From Protopterus annectens (lineage: Eukaryota; Chordata; Ceratodontiformes; Protopteridae): DNA of 64,000 bases. Positions within the stretch are counted from its first letter, which is position 1; the number at the start of each line of letters is the position of its first letter. The notes beneath the pieces are model-generated. The model was not told the DNA's origin, searched no databases, and was given only the letters and a program-made list of their open reading frames with translations. The DNA lies in the NCBI RefSeq assembly GCF_019279795.1, contig NC_056750.1, forward strand, positions 699,460,394 to 699,524,393. The letters are read 5' to 3'. This document shows positions 47,574 through 60,904 of the stretch, in pieces. The translations under genes were made by a program, and so were the position numbers.

Positions 47574-47576
<3 letters not shown>
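47393..47576. mobile_element. Hairpin element enclosed by two (TA)n arrays
   Basis: It begins ATGGATCTAGGACATTAGC. Arms 47449-47470 and 47481-47502 (GCATACTTAGGTGAAAGTGC and its complement) form a 22-bp stem with two mismatches and a 10-base loop. The right part, inverted, holds CACTACAGTGGAGAAAAGGG, the same core motif as the neighbouring elements. Confidence 0.55.

Positions 47577-47628
<52 letters not shown>
47577..47628. repeat. (TA)n microsatellite
   Basis: About 26 TA units. Confidence 0.95.
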
Positions 47629-47630
<2 letters not shown>

Positions 47631-48644
47631 TATCCTGCCTCATTCCTAGTAATTTTCTTAATTTCAATGTTTTTTTTCTTCTAAAATCTTATTTACAATG
47701 TTCTTTTTTCTAACTGCTTTAAAAGTTAGAATCTGGGATTCTACTTTCTTCTGTTTGCTAAACATTTATTCTCAGTTGTTTTCTGTGTATCAACTACTTT
47801 AGACAGCTTCAAATGGAAGAGGTATGCCTGCACACAAAAACTAATTTTGCAGTGTATATCCACAAGTCCTTACACAGTATGTGATTGCCCATTCCATACT
47901 TCATTAAGTCCTCTGGCAGCTGAGGGTCCTAGCAAGGTAGCTATCTTGGTTCTGTTGCTGGCACTCATTTGAGACAGCAACAACAGCCCAAGTACCACTG
48001 AATATATACAACAAAGTTAATGCACTGAACTAAATTTGTAGCTACTGAAGAATCCAGTTCTTTGGTGCAACAGGATAAATCACTTATTGCAAACCTGGTG
48101 ACCATGCATCAGTAATGACTCATGTGCCAAAATAACCAAATGATAATGGTGAGATCAAGAAAAACAACTGCCATTCTCACCAATCCTTAGGTGGGGAGGC
48201 ACCCCAATATGCAGGAACTGCAGGAACAGTGGTGACATCTAAGGATGGGTGCTGCTGGAGAAACAGCATGAAGAGTTGAGATGCACAGATTCCCCAAACA
48301 GTGTACTCTGAGGCTAGGGAGCTGCCCATGTATATTGGCATCTGAGCTATGGGGCCTGGCCTTGTGATTAACCTCATATGTCAGGCCACTATGGAGTTAC
48401 TGCTTCTTCCCTCTACATATTTGGCTCTGACTTTTCTTTTCATTGTGATTCATTCAGTGTGCTCACTCTCATACAATGCATGTATATATTGTGTTTATTC
48501 ACTCTGTCTATAATGTCAAGTATATAATACCTTTATATCTTCAAATCAACTCTGATATTTACATTATATATCATATTTATTTATTTAATCGTATATACTG
48601 CATTTTGTCATTCATTCTATATATAATGTTGTGTATCTATTGCA
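47629..48644. other. Unassigned DNA
   Basis: No supported feature. Confidence 0.5.
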
Positions 48645-48730
48645 TTTACATGCGGCTGAGACTGAAATAGGTCCAATGGGATCAGTACCTACCCCACTTA
48701 ACAAATTCAAAATAGATAAATACATAAAAC
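48645..48730 (+). mobile_element. Probable L2-type LINE 3' tail
   Basis: GGCTGAGACTGAAATAGGTC, CCAATGGGATCAG and ACTTAACAAATTC, then AT-rich GATAAATACAT. A diverged match to the 3' block of the large LINEs. Confidence 0.4.
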
Positions 48731-48983
48731 TGAGTAAGTAAGTATAAAAGGTTCAAGGACTGCCTGGACTTAATCCCTAATGAAAAGGAAACACACACTG
48801 CAGGCGCACATGAGAAAAAGACTAAAAGAAAAAAATCTGGGTAAGGGTCCTAGCAAGATGATAACCTTGGAACTGCTCTGTTACCATTGCTTTCACACTA
48901 GAATAAAGTCTGTAGCTACTGCTAGTAAGTTGATAACTGATTCCTTTGCTGGTATTCAAGGTATAGCTCAAGCAGCATTTAGT

Positions 48984-49270
48984 TATTGTTGTTTGTCTTT
49001 CGGCTTTTTCCCGGTAAGGGATCGCCACAGCGGAACTCCGGTCCACTAATGATTGGCAGTAGATTTTTACGAAACTCTGAGGTGCCAGCTCGATGCCCAA
49101 CCTTCAATGAAGGCATGCCCATTTACGCACGCATGTCTTTCGAATGCTACCCAACCGGGGGGGGAAACATGCACACTCCACACAGAAGGCACTCCCAAGC
49201 CAAGCCGAGAATCGAACGGGAGAACCCCTTGCTGTGAGGTAACAACACTTCCGCTGTACCACCATGGAAT
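48984..49270 (-). mobile_element. tRNA-derived SINE, short variant
   Basis: Read on the minus strand: a tRNA-like head with B-box-like CGTTCGATTCT, CTTCTGTGTGGAGTGTGCAT, then AATGGGCATGCCTTCATTGA and the 3' end CGGAGTTCCGCTGTGGCGAT ... GGGAAAAAGCCGAAAGAC. It is flanked by a 16-bp direct repeat TCAAGCAGCATTTAGT (48968-48983 and 49271-49286), the target-site duplication. It lacks the central TTTCCTCCCACAT block of the copy at 37232. Confidence 0.85.
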
Positions 49271-49286
49271 TCAAGCAGCATTTAGT

Positions 49287-49895
49287 AATGCGAGTAAAGT
49301 TTCTACACTGACTATAGTTACTGTTCCCTACAGTGGACTTAGACATGTAATAGCTGAGGGTTTTAGTAATGTGACTATTTTTTTTGTTTGTTTTTTTTAT
49401 TTATACTCTCACTGTAGTCCCAGTACTTCAAGTAACAGTGGATAAACTGAACAAAGATACTGCAGAGTAGATACTGTTTTGGTCCTTCACTTTATAAAGA
49501 TGTATAGATGATGACGGTCCCAGCAAAGTTATCTCTTACTTATGTTGTTAGTATTCCCACTGCAGTGCAAGTAACCTAAGCAGTACTGCGTGGGATGGAA
49601 AAAGTTCTTACTGTCCTAGGGTCTGTAACTGGCAAATGTCCTAGCAAGGCTAAAGTTTCTTCCCATATATATTCTGCGACCATAAGCACCTACCCATAAC
49701 ATCAGTACCATGACAGGTGGGTATAAGCATTATATTAAAGCCAAGAAGTGATGGTAAATGTAGATATTTCAGAGAAAATGGAAGCCCAGAAGGGAACGTG
49801 GCAGAAATACCCATATGTCACTATGGTTCTTTATATTGGTAATGGAAGTAATGGTAAGAAGGATAAGGCAGGTAAAAAGTCACAGAGGAAGTTAA

Positions 49896-49937
<42 letters not shown>

Positions 49938-52900
49938 ATGGAATACATACAAGAAAAGTATCATAAATTAATTAAATATCAATTAATGCAAATTGAACCA
50001 AAGGCTTCCAGTTTCCAGTTGACTTCCTTGTTTAACTCATCCGGCACCAAAACCCATATTTTAAAATACACACACTCGCTTTACATGAAAACTTCTACTT
50101 TACCCAGTGATCTTGAGTGGATTTTATTTTAACTTGTAATAATACTGTAGTGGACAATACACTGGATTTTTATCACATTTATTCAAAAAAGTCCCCCCAT
50201 GGGACTATCCATTTGAGCCAAACAAATGTTCTTCAAGGTTCCTTTCATCTATAACTATATTTGCTTTTAGTCTTTCCAATATAATTTGAGGGCATATACT
50301 ACCTGTGTAGACTTACAAGTAAAAACATCATATGGGTAAAAGGAATACCATTAATTACTAGGAAACTTGTTACCATATCAATGAATTATTGTTAACTTTG
50401 TGTTTTTTCTCTGACCACTTCCTTTAAAGGCTTTAGCCAAGGCATTAGAAGTTATTTGATGAGTAAATAAAGAAGATTGCTGGTTTTATGTCACAGAGTT
50501 GTTTTTCTCCTTTGGATATGATTTTTTTAATATATGGATAAGACAGGTATTAAAACAAGGAGAAAAGGGAAGGTTAAAGCATATTTCTGATCAGACTTTT
50601 CGCAGATAGTTCTGTGTTAAAGGCAGAGGATTTAGAGGCAATGATTGGATGAGTTCTGAAAGAATTTTAGAGGTTCAAGTAAGAGAAAGACTTGCAGTGT
50701 ACTGAAAAGAAAATTAAAGCAGTTGAAAGGGTGAATGTGTATGCACAGCAGACAGACAGGAGATGTTGGATTAAATATAGTATAAGAGAGAAAGGATAGC
50801 TATTTGGATAGGCTTCTGAAGGGAGATGAAATGTTAACAAGAAGGAAGGAAGAAACTATTAAGAGTCAGTACAGTTTAGAGTCTATCCACAACTCACAAA
50901 GGCAGTCTGCCATTATGTCATTAGCATAATCTATTCTTATGGATTTCATTCAACGTATGTCCACTTACAAAACATATTCTGTACAGCTTCTTAATAGAGT
51001 GAGCACTATGTCTATGAATATGGCAGAAGATAATTAAAAGGCTCATAACAATGTGAAAAGTGAGGCTCTTGTAAACTACATAAAACAGAGAAAAGGAAGT
51101 AAAATTATAATGTTAGCAAACCATGAGACAGAACTGAGCAAACTGCATATACGGGAATACTTAGAAGATGCAGAATTATGTACACTTGTTTGGCAGCTCA
51201 AAACAGAATGGAATTATTGAACCTGGTAATTTATTGCATTTCTAATTATATTTTATATGAAGTAACCCAAAAATGATGTGTTCCTTGAAAAGCTCTCAAA
51301 ATATGAAAGTGGTCAAATGGTAGCATTTGGTAATATGGAAATGAAAAAAATAAATAAAATGTTAAGAAACAAACATTTATACATTAGAGTACAGAGATAA
51401 TCACCTACCACATACCACCTGTAAGAGAAAACATTATCTCGCAATGAGAAAAATCAGTAAGTCAATTACGATCTGCACATTTGCTTAATGATTAATCAAG
51501 TAGTAGTAGTAAAGGTATACAGAAGACATACCCACCTCCTGAAGCATTTACATCTAGAGAATTTGTTGCATAATTTAACCTTTAGAAATGTTAGAACTGC
51601 AATTATGTTTCAGGTGTCTTAGTCCCCGACACTCAAAGCACATCATTATAGCTAACAGTGAACCCTGATTTAAGTCCTGAACGTTAGCTTCAACAGTAAA
51701 GCTACCCCCAACGAAGTGGTGATCTCTGGGCATGGTGAAAGTCTGACTTTGCAATGGATTTACCGAAATACCTCTTCAGTGGAGGAAAGCTATTAGTGAA
51801 CTGGCTAAGTCACATGACACATGCTTAATTTTTGACTTTTTTTATCACTACCTGCAGAATACCAATAAAATGTCAGAGGCAAAGTTTCCCCTTTCCCACT
51901 AACACTGCTGATCGTGTACAGAGGGACACACGTTGAAAGATATAAAGATAAATTTGCAGTCAAGGACCTACCAGATTCTTCAAAGCCCTGTACAGCTGTA
52001 AATCTGTGAAGTCAGTCTTCTTACTTAGGAAGGAAAACTGATTTCAAAACTGTGACAGAGGTTGCATCTTTCCTATTCCACTGTTTTGTTAATACACATC
52101 TTCAGATTTCCCTGGTCCCATGACTTTGAGACAACATATTTTATACTTAATTACCAAGAAGTCTAATTCAAGCTCTTCATTTGAGACTTGGTGAACTTTT
52201 TAGGACCGATTTCACTCTTTTTAAACTCCACTGTGACATTAAGTTTAGTACCTGTTAAGGCAATTAGTTTTGTTTGAAAAGTACCCCTGCTATCAATTTT
52301 TATCAGACAAGCTGTGAAGGGAGCTGGCAGATCTAAGTCATTGACATGTGCCACAGATGACCTTTACAGGTAGACTTCATAAAAAAATTAAGGCCATCAC
52401 AAAATGTAGCATTTCTATCTCCTCCTTAAAATAAATGATTTACTAAGATTTCAACAAAACCTTTTTTCATGTTGCCTTTAAAACCACTACAAAAATATGA
52501 CGAAAATTACTCTAACCACCCTTTCAACAAGTTATCAGAGATAACAAGCCATTATGTGGTTCCTCAATTACAATAACTCAGACTCTGCTTTTGAAGGACA
52601 AAATGAATGCATGCCTTAAGAAAATGGATGGTGAACGATATTTCCTTCCCAAAAAAAAGAGGGGAATTTTGAGTTGAATGGGTCTATTTACAGTGAGCTT
52701 GTATGCTTTTTATGGTTGTCATTGTCTATGTTTTTTGGTGAACAGTTTGTAAGCTTTCCATTTATTTATTTATTTTGCCTTCAGTGTAAATATGGAGGAT
52801 TTAGAGGAGGAGTTGTGGTGCTGAAGATGTATACAGGGTATAGATAAGTTTGGATAAATACTAAAGATGAATCAAGAGTTTAAATAAAATTTAATCTACA

Positions 52901-55601
52901 GAGTGCTACAAATACATGTTGTCACCTTTAAAGAGGGGTTCTGGTTACAGAGTGAGAAATGTAGATATATTTATATATAGACATATAAGCAAACACACAT
53001 CATTATATAGTATGTATACAAATACAGAAGTGTATGTGTGCATTTACTTACGTTCTTGCTACATAGAATTTCATAAATGGCAGTATAGTAGTTATCCTAC
53101 ATTAGGGCATATAAAAAGTACCGGGTACAGTACTGCTAAAGTAACATATAGCAAATCTAATTTTGGTATTCATTTTTTGTCACCTCAACCATCCCTGTAC
53201 ACTTTGACATATGAAGTGATGACTGCATCAAGAGAGAATGAATAGGTATGGCTTTTGTCACCTGAAGAATAAAATTCAGTATGTACCATGCCTAGCTGTG
53301 ACAACACCAAATTAGCTACCAAAGCTCAAAGTTGCTTTAAGCAAGAGTGTGTTATTCCATCACACTATTCATATGAGCCATCTCTTCTTACAGTATCTCA
53401 GGCCATCTCCTACCATCTCTAGATTCTTCAATAATGTGGGAATGCACTGTTTTGTTATCATACTGTTGCTGCTTTTGTCTTCTCAGGAATTCAACATCAG
53501 CACCACCACCCCACCATGTATGTTTATCTATGTGTATGTATGTGTGCTTATCTTTACTTCTTCTACCTATTATCTTTCAGCTATGATCTCTTTCTGTAAT
53601 CTTTACACATCATTTCTGTCTCTTATGCTGCACCATGATTTGATAATTTATTGCCTTTTTATCTTCTTAGATCACTACAACCTTAAAGATTCATGCTGCA
53701 TTTTTGATTAGAGACATAAATGTTGATGTCTGTTTCTTTTTTGTTAAAAGCACTCAGACTGACATTATACAGTAATCCTGTAATATGTGATTTAAAGAGC
53801 ACAGCCATCTTGTTACTTCCACATTACTTACTCTGCCCACATAATCTGTTTGCTTATCTTACGCCGCTGCCTGATTGGTTAATTCCACCAGCATTTGCGA
53901 CTTTTTTATATTTATCTTTGCAACCCTTTCATTTGCATTTGATATGATCTCCACTGAAACAATATATCTTTTAGTACACAAAGTAACTGCATGTAGAATA
54001 CATACAGAGATACATTTATTCTACTTTGCCACTCTCTTTTATTTCCTCATCTTAAGCTGTTTTTATTTCCCCCTAGACCTTTCTTGCTTATTCTTCTCTT
54101 CTTAGCATGCAAGAATGCTTGTAAGTTGAAAAATGAGAAAACAGTAACTATCACACATACTCTTCACCCTGTAGATATTGAAAATAGGTACAAAGACCCT
54201 TGAAAAGTAGGAAGAACTAGACAAAATTCTTGACATCTGATTAGTAAAAAAACTGAACAACAAATAACACTTCCTTCTTCAGGTAAGAATGTTCGATACT
54301 AATTAGAATCACGTTTTAAAAAACAGAGTGACAAAATTTATGGAAAATATAAGCACATTATAAAATAGACAATTTAAAATTTCTAGACTTTAATTTACTC
54401 TGTTGCAAAATTCTGCAAAACAAGGTAATTTATTTTTGCTTTACAAAAAAGGAGATGAAAGATGTGTGTCCTCTTTCTTTAAATTACTAGTGCCACTAGT
54501 ATGTTGGTCGTGTAGTGTGGTTTAGCATGAAATCATATGTCATGAGGGGGATTCAGAAAATGGCATGATGGGGTAAATCAAGCCTGAAATAAGGTCATAT
54601 CTCCAAAAATAGGTACATGTGCAGGGGTAAATTAAGCCTGAAAATAGGCATACTTGAGAGTCTTCTTTACTTCCAGTAAATTCTTGTACAAAGTAATTAC
54701 AGCATACCTCACATACTCATTACTGTGTATACTGGGGAAGCATGTAACAGGGCACAATACAGTTGGAAACCACTGCATATGTTATAGCTCTCACTCACTC
54801 CTTAATCCTCCCAACAGAAACTGAGTTTACTTAATATCTCATGGTAGCAACAAGGGAAAGTAATGAAGTGGTACGTGTGCCTTAGTTTTCCAAAGGAAGA
54901 AACCCAGCACTCCGTAAACCTGAGTATCAGTCTGAATTATATTAAAATGCTTAAAGTTTCATCTCAGGTTTTTATATGGTAAGAATCACAGAGATTTTGA
55001 AATTTTGATGGGCAATCTTAGTTTAAACTATGTGTGGGAGGTCAGCTATTTAAAATATCTGCATATGTATTCTACTTTCATTAGCAAATTTGCATACTTT
55101 GGTTTGAAGAAAAAAATAGCCGTGTATGCTTCCAGAAACATCACAAGAATTTGTAATTGAAAGGTATTGTCTGCAGCAGGCTTTGACAGGCATGTGACAA
55201 AATGCCTCCCACTCCACTGCAAAGCCTTTAGTTTCTTTTTTCTTTGCATGAATAAAGCAAAAAGTGCATTTAATATACAGAGCTGTTTTTAAATACCCAG
55301 CTGTGCACTGTGAAACATCAGTGATATTTCTCCCACCATGGCAATAATTTTTGTACAGAGACGGAACGTTTTTTTTGAAAATACCCAAGTGATGAAAATG
55401 TCCTATAACAGGACTACTTAGCAGATGCCTTCCCCTGTATCACGAAGCACATATTTTGAATTTCAGAGTCTGTTGCCCTGCAGTGTTTCCCAGAAGACAA
55501 CACATCTCTGCACTGCAAAATGTAACCATGCACCTTTTGATTTAATTCATCTTCTGGCACACAGCCATAAAATGGAAATATGGAAACCTTCATTCAAAAT
55601 T
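49287..55601. other. Unassigned AT-rich DNA
   Basis: Over 6 kb with no recognised gene. It contains (CA)n at 49899-49934 and a small imperfect duplication at about 54572-54648 (GGGGTAAATCAAGCCTGAAA and GGGGTAAATTAAGCCTGAAA). Open frames at 52916-53245 and 53349-53711 are hydrophobic or low-complexity with no domain I recognise. Confidence 0.5.
49899..49934. repeat. (CA)n microsatellite
   Basis: About 18 units. Confidence 0.9.
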
Positions 55602-55717
55602 CTAAGCTAGGGTGGTATAGCAAAACATTACCCTTTAGTAATATACTACTTGGCAGACTCTAAGCTAGGGTGGTATAGCAAAACATTACTCTTTAGTAAT
55701 ATACTACTTAGCAGACC
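55602..55717. repeat. Tandem duplication, two 58-bp units
   Basis: CTAAGCTAGGGTGGTATAGC starts at 55602 and again at 55660. The two units differ at only a few positions, so this is a young duplication. Confidence 0.9.
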
Positions 55718-55753
55718 TTTCCATCTCATTTTTAAAATCCCAGCAGAGTAAGT

Positions 55754-56029
55754 CGTTGTTGTCTTTTGGCTTTTCCCGGTTAGGGGTCACCACAGCGGAA
55801 CTCCGGTCTGCTAATGATTGGCAGTAGATTTTTGAGGAACACCGAGGTGCCAGCTCGACGTTCATCCTTCAACAAAGGCACGCCCATTTACTTTCGAACA
55901 CCCATCCAACTGTGGGGAGGACATGCAGACTCCACACAGAAGGCACTCCCCGCACTCCAGCCGAGAATCGAACGGGAGAACCTCTTGCTGTGAGGCAACA
56001 ACGCTACCACTGCACCACTGCAGATTTGC
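55754..56029 (-). mobile_element. tRNA-derived SINE, short variant, with perfect target duplication
   Basis: Same family as 48984-49270 (CGTTCGATTCTCGGCTGGAG, CTTCTGTGTGGAGTCTGCAT, AATGGGCGTGCC; 3' end TGACCCCTAACCGGGAAAAG with a short (ACA)n tail). The 20-base duplication AAAATCCCAGCAGAGTAAGT lies at 55734-55753 and 56030-56049 without a mismatch. This fixes both ends and suggests a recent insertion. Confidence 0.9.
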
Positions 56030-56049
56030 AAAATCCCAGCAGAGTAAGT

Positions 56050-57639
56050 ACTTGATATTAATACACTGTTCAAAATGAGCATAGCTAAATACTAACTGCA
56101 TGTGCCCAGAATAATATTTATATCACTGCTTAGTAACTTAAGGCTAGTGCTTAGCATTTTAATCCTAAATGCTTCTCGTTTCCTGTAGTTTTTATTGCTT
56201 GTTCTTAAGGCATCCGTTCCACCCTTTAACTCACTGTTGTATTTTTCAGTGTTATCAAGAGTTTAGCAAGGCATTTGGTATCACTCCACAGAGATTACTA
56301 AACAAATCTGCTGTCAAACAAACAGTCAGTATTTAATTATATGCTATCATCTTCACATAGCACAAAATATACAAAAATAAAATAAAAAACACACAAATAA
56401 ATAAGGCATTTAAAAGGCAATAATAATAATAGTCATTTAAAAGAGAATAACAATAAGATACTAATTCATTATTTTTGGAAATGTGAACAATGATTCCAGG
56501 GCCTGTCTTAGCATTTTGAGGGGCCCAGCAAGTGTCAAGTCGGGGGCCCCTTGGCATTTCAGCCTAAGTATCACCCTGTCACTGCCACCATTCCTATGCA
56601 ACGTTGTAACTCATGCCACTGAGCTTTAGAAGTTGTGTACACAGACTGAACTGTAGCTACAATGCACTTACATAACAGAAGGCCTGTGAACCAGACTATG
56701 TTGGCCTATCTCATAAAGGGACATTCACAGTTACTGGCATTTAGTTGCAACAATGATACACTGCAACAGCTCTAGATACAGGAATGAACTTAAGTGAAAT
56801 GGTGCCCTAGGCACTGCCTATTGTTTCACCCCAAATACACAGACACACGTCCTCCAGTGCTCCTCTCTATGTTCCCCCTACCTAGGGTTCCTCGCACCAT
56901 GTCTATTACTTTTTTCTTCCTTTTCTCACATTTTGCCTTACTCTTCAGCTTTTTCAAGAAGTCATAATTTTCTATGTGCTCTGAAATGCATTTTAAACTT
57001 TTTTTTTACACAACCTTTTCATCAAATGATGGTCAGAACAGAATTTATGACAAATGAAAGAACTTCAGTGTTGCTCTTCAGCTTTAGCTTTCTTTGCATC
57101 CTTTCAACACACATTTTCTGACCAAAACAGCACAGTAAAAATTGTTTAGGAAATAACTCGATTAAGTCAGAGTCCCCAGAAACCATAGGGTTATAGAAGC
57201 TCAAGCATGCATTTTGGAGCTTTTTCCCAACATTTTTAATACAATTGTGTACTGGACAAAAATAACAACTAAGAAAGAATTTCAATCTTATTTGTTTCTT
57301 TCAAAGAAGACATAAGTTGTGCCCAAGACTTAATGTTTAAAGCTGACAAAATAGTAACTCACAGTAAACTAACAAGACAACTGTTGTTAGGATACACTCA
57401 TCCTATCTGGGAATACGTCCTGTCTTCCTACCCCCCCCCCAAAAAAAAAATACAGTCACTGCCTGTGCATCCCTCTGGTGTTAGACTGAGATGAAAGCAG
57501 AGGTTCAAATGGCCACAGATAAGTATTTCAAGTACCTGTTGTCATGCATGTATATATCTTGCATCCTTACTCCTCACCCCTATCCCAAAGGCAGCCACCT
57601 GTGTACATGAATCATGTGTGATTGTGAGGAAAGTGAAAA
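56050..57639. other. Unassigned DNA
   Basis: No gene. It includes GGGCCC-rich sequence near 56500-56570, a C tract followed by an A tract at 57431-57450, and at 57405-57530 a stretch similar to 60375-60490 (GGGAATAC, CTCTGGTGTTAGA, GATGAAA). Confidence 0.5.
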
Positions 57640-57912
57640 ATAATGATTACAGTAATGTATTCCACTTTATTGCACCTACAGAATACACTGCCTCTACACT
57701 AGCTATAGTAGCCTTCTCTGTACACCTTGAGGTCTGTGAGAAAAGTAAATGTAGCAATGACCACACTGTCTCCAGCTCAAACACAAGCTATAATAACCTT
57801 CTGTGCCTCCTCTAAGGTTTGAGTGTGATGAAAGTTAAAGAAGTAATGACCACATAATCTCCTGCCTTCCACACAACCTACAGCAACCTTATGTACACAC
57901 ATCTGAGCAGGG
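57640..57912. repeat. Degenerate minisatellite, period about 90 bp
   Basis: Three units. CTACACTAGCTATAGTAGCC at 57693, ACACAAGCTATAATAACCTT at 57781 and ACACAACCTACAGCAACCTT at 57871 are about 90 bases apart. AATGACCACA at 57755 and 57844 keeps the same spacing. Related fragments lie at 58400-58460 and 58575-58610. Confidence 0.65.
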
Positions 57913-58469
57913 CTAGTTTTAGAATAGATTTGGCTGAAGATGAGCACACCATTAAGTCCATGTCCAAATCCATTTACACAGTCTGGGGTTTGGGGGGGTC
58001 ACTAGACTTTTAAAAGTGAAAGTATCTGCATGCTCTATTATGTATTTTATGTCTTACTTTTGAAATATAATTACTAGTTAGCGGCATTTTATTACTGTTG
58101 TTCAGAAGAGTTATGTATGAGACTGGCAATATTGTGTGTGCTCACAGATAAAAATCAGTGATTTTTTTTTTTCTGTCTCACCTGTTTCTGAGGTGTTGGG
58201 ATTAACCAAATCACATGGATAGATACACATACAGACAAGGAGAGTTTGCAGACTCTACACAGAAAAAAACATAGCCAAGAACTCAATCAGAACAAAACAC
58301 TGTGAAATGGCTTTGCTACTCCCTGCACCACAGGGGCAATGAACAACTGCTTTGCCACAATTCCTCTTCTTGCCAAACCACCAAGTACAGCCACCTTTCA
58401 AGCAAAAGGTCTGTGTTTGTGATGGTAAGTGAAAGATAATATGGCCAGCTTGTTACATCTCCCCCATAT

Positions 58470-58471
<2 letters not shown>

Positions 58472-58545
<74 letters not shown>
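58472..58545. repeat. (CA)n microsatellite
   Basis: About 37 units; a shorter CA run lies at 58636-58660. Confidence 0.95.
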
Positions 58546-58547
<2 letters not shown>

Positions 58548-58625
58548 GTATAATGGCAATGCTGACTATGCTTGTGCTACAAAGTGAAAGGTTATAGCCA
58601 GCTTGTTACTCTTACATGCAAAATA

Positions 58626-58658
<33 letters not shown>

Positions 58659-58802
58659 ATAAGCCATAGCAATACTAGTTTTGTACTTATTTCAGCAAAT
58701 ATCAATACATTGTGCAACACTGGTATAGCCACACCAGATCAGCGAGTGTTGTTTAACAGTTGTCAAACAACAGCAGGGGTAAGTCACTTTTATTTACTCA
58801 TT

Positions 58803-59110
58803 GAGGAGTAATGCATACCTGTCTCTGTCCCTGATTTTGCCTCATAATTTTGCTCTGTCCCTCGTAAAAAAGTTTGATTTGCTGGTAAATCATTTAAGAT
58901 TACAGATAATCAGTAAATCCAGACATCAGAGTCTCATACTTCTTATTGTCCAAAAAATGCATGTTGATGCAAAATGTGATATTCTGTTCACTTTTTAAGT
59001 GAATTAGAATAATAATTAAAATGTTTCCTGGTTTGGAGCCTTTATTCTGCTTTTAGTTTTGGCTTTGTTCAGAATTATTGGGTAAAGAAGTTGAGAGTTG
59101 CAGTATCTGC
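58803..59110 (+). repeat. Dispersed repeat family R1, copy 3
   Basis: It shares CCTCATAATTTTGCTCTGT, GCTGGTAAATCA and TTTTGGCTTTGTTCAGA with 17760-18062 and, inverted, 12775-13000. It ends near AGTTGAGAGTTGCAG. No reading frame. Confidence 0.6.
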
Positions 59111-60904
59111 TGTTTTGTCAGTATTTAAAAAACTCCATGAAAAAACCCTGAAGATCAGAAGCATCAGCTCTTCTTAAAATCCAAAGTACAGACTGAGATC
59201 AGGCAGTCTGAGCTGTTGATCTCTAGCACTTATCTTGTTTATGTTCATTCTCTGATCATCAAGCTTTATCCTAACAGGGTTATAGCACAACCCTGTTTCA
59301 CATAAAGATCATAATCAAAACATTAATATTTTTTTTCTCCTCATTTTCCCCCGAACTAACAGCAGCATATGTGAGGCCCCCATACAGTCAAGGATGATTA
59401 AGGGGGGCCCTCCTACAGCCATGTGTTTTACAGGTGTTACTTTTAGTGTAGAAAATGTTCACCAGCAAGATTTAATTATGTCAAGGGCGCTATGTCAGTG
59501 GTAAATCATTTAATGAAATTACGAAGTCTGTTACTTGACAAACATTGTTACTATATCCAGAGAGATCCTTGAATTTTAAAAGAGATATAAATAAGAGTTA
59601 TTACTATGGTTTATTAAGTACCCAAGATTGCAGTACTAGCTTTTATTGGTTTGACAAATATTTAACAAAATACTAAAATAAGATCATTTGCTGTGGTTGG
59701 AGGCCTAGCGACCACAGGGTTCGCTGGTGCCTAAAGCCAGTTATGACTGCTTCACTAGAGGTTCACTATTTGGAAAAGTGACTTCGATGTCTTTAGCATG
59801 TTCTTTTGAAGGCAGATTCACCAAATGCACTTTTGGTCAAAAGAAAGTAATTAGAAGTGCATTCTGTGAAATGATGGTATGATTTTCCACATCCACCCTG
59901 CTCAGGTTTGTAACCTTTACATCCATGCTATAGTCAGTGAAGCTTGGAGTAAAGAGAAAGGCTTCCTCATAGCACGGATATTCCAGAAAGCATTTTATTT
60001 CCAGCAAAGTGTCCGTACACAGGAATTAAGCCAAGTGTCATTCAGCTGTATATCCACATACTAATTAGAGTATAATTTGTGAAACAGATAAATCAACTGT
60101 TCCATTCTTTTAAAAAGCCAAACCTTGTTGCATTTAAATAGATAATGCATCAGAAAAAGATAACTATTTAAAATGTCATGAATGAGGAATAAAATACAAC
60201 AAAAAAGTTAAATTAATAAAATAGCAGCAGGCGTATTTAAAACTTACTGAATTAAAAGTTACAATTTAATAATTTAATAGAATTAATAAACTTATCCAAT
60301 GCAACAAAAATCATAAATAAATTAAATTATTAAACAATACTGGACAAAAATCCTGAGTAAGAAAATATATTCAGTCTTTCTGGGAATACTGCTTGCCTTT
60401 CTATCCCTGACAAAAGACAGCTGTCTTCTGTGTACCACTCTGGTGTTAGATTGCGATGAAAAGTAAAACAACAAATGGTCAGAGGCATATATTGCACTGC
60501 TGAACATCTGCAAGAAGAAACCAAAGCACTTGGATAAAATCCACAAAGTGAAAACGGTTTCACATAGAAGGAATGAACAGCTAAAAACTCGACAGGTAAT
60601 CAAGTGCTGTTATAGGGCAACAATACTCAGTGCAACGCTCTGCCAATAATCAGCTGCTATTACACACATCCTGCCCAGAGCACCATAGACAGCTGCTTAT
60701 TAAGTGCAGTGCTAATGCTGGACTGTTACAGAAAGTGAAAAGATTATGTGCACTACTTCTACAAAGCCATAATAATAATTTAATTTCAAATTCTTAATTG
60801 GAAAACTCTACAACATCATTTTTTTCTGATTTACTGGCTGTGTGGATAATTAAGTAGTTCATTAATTATTCACAAAAAGTATGCAGAATAAAAAAAATTC
60901 AGCT
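59111..60904. other. Unassigned DNA
   Basis: No gene. 60375-60490 resembles 57405-57530, and 60690-60775 has weak similarity to the 90-bp minisatellite. Confidence 0.45.

Noticed and set aside
53349..53711. A membrane protein gene
   Set aside because: Hydrophobic residues follow from T-rich codons in AT-rich DNA. There is no signal peptide pattern, exon structure or family match.
48984..56029. A tRNA gene, from the B-box-like GTTCGATTC
   Set aside because: The motif is inside SINE heads; no cloverleaf can be drawn.
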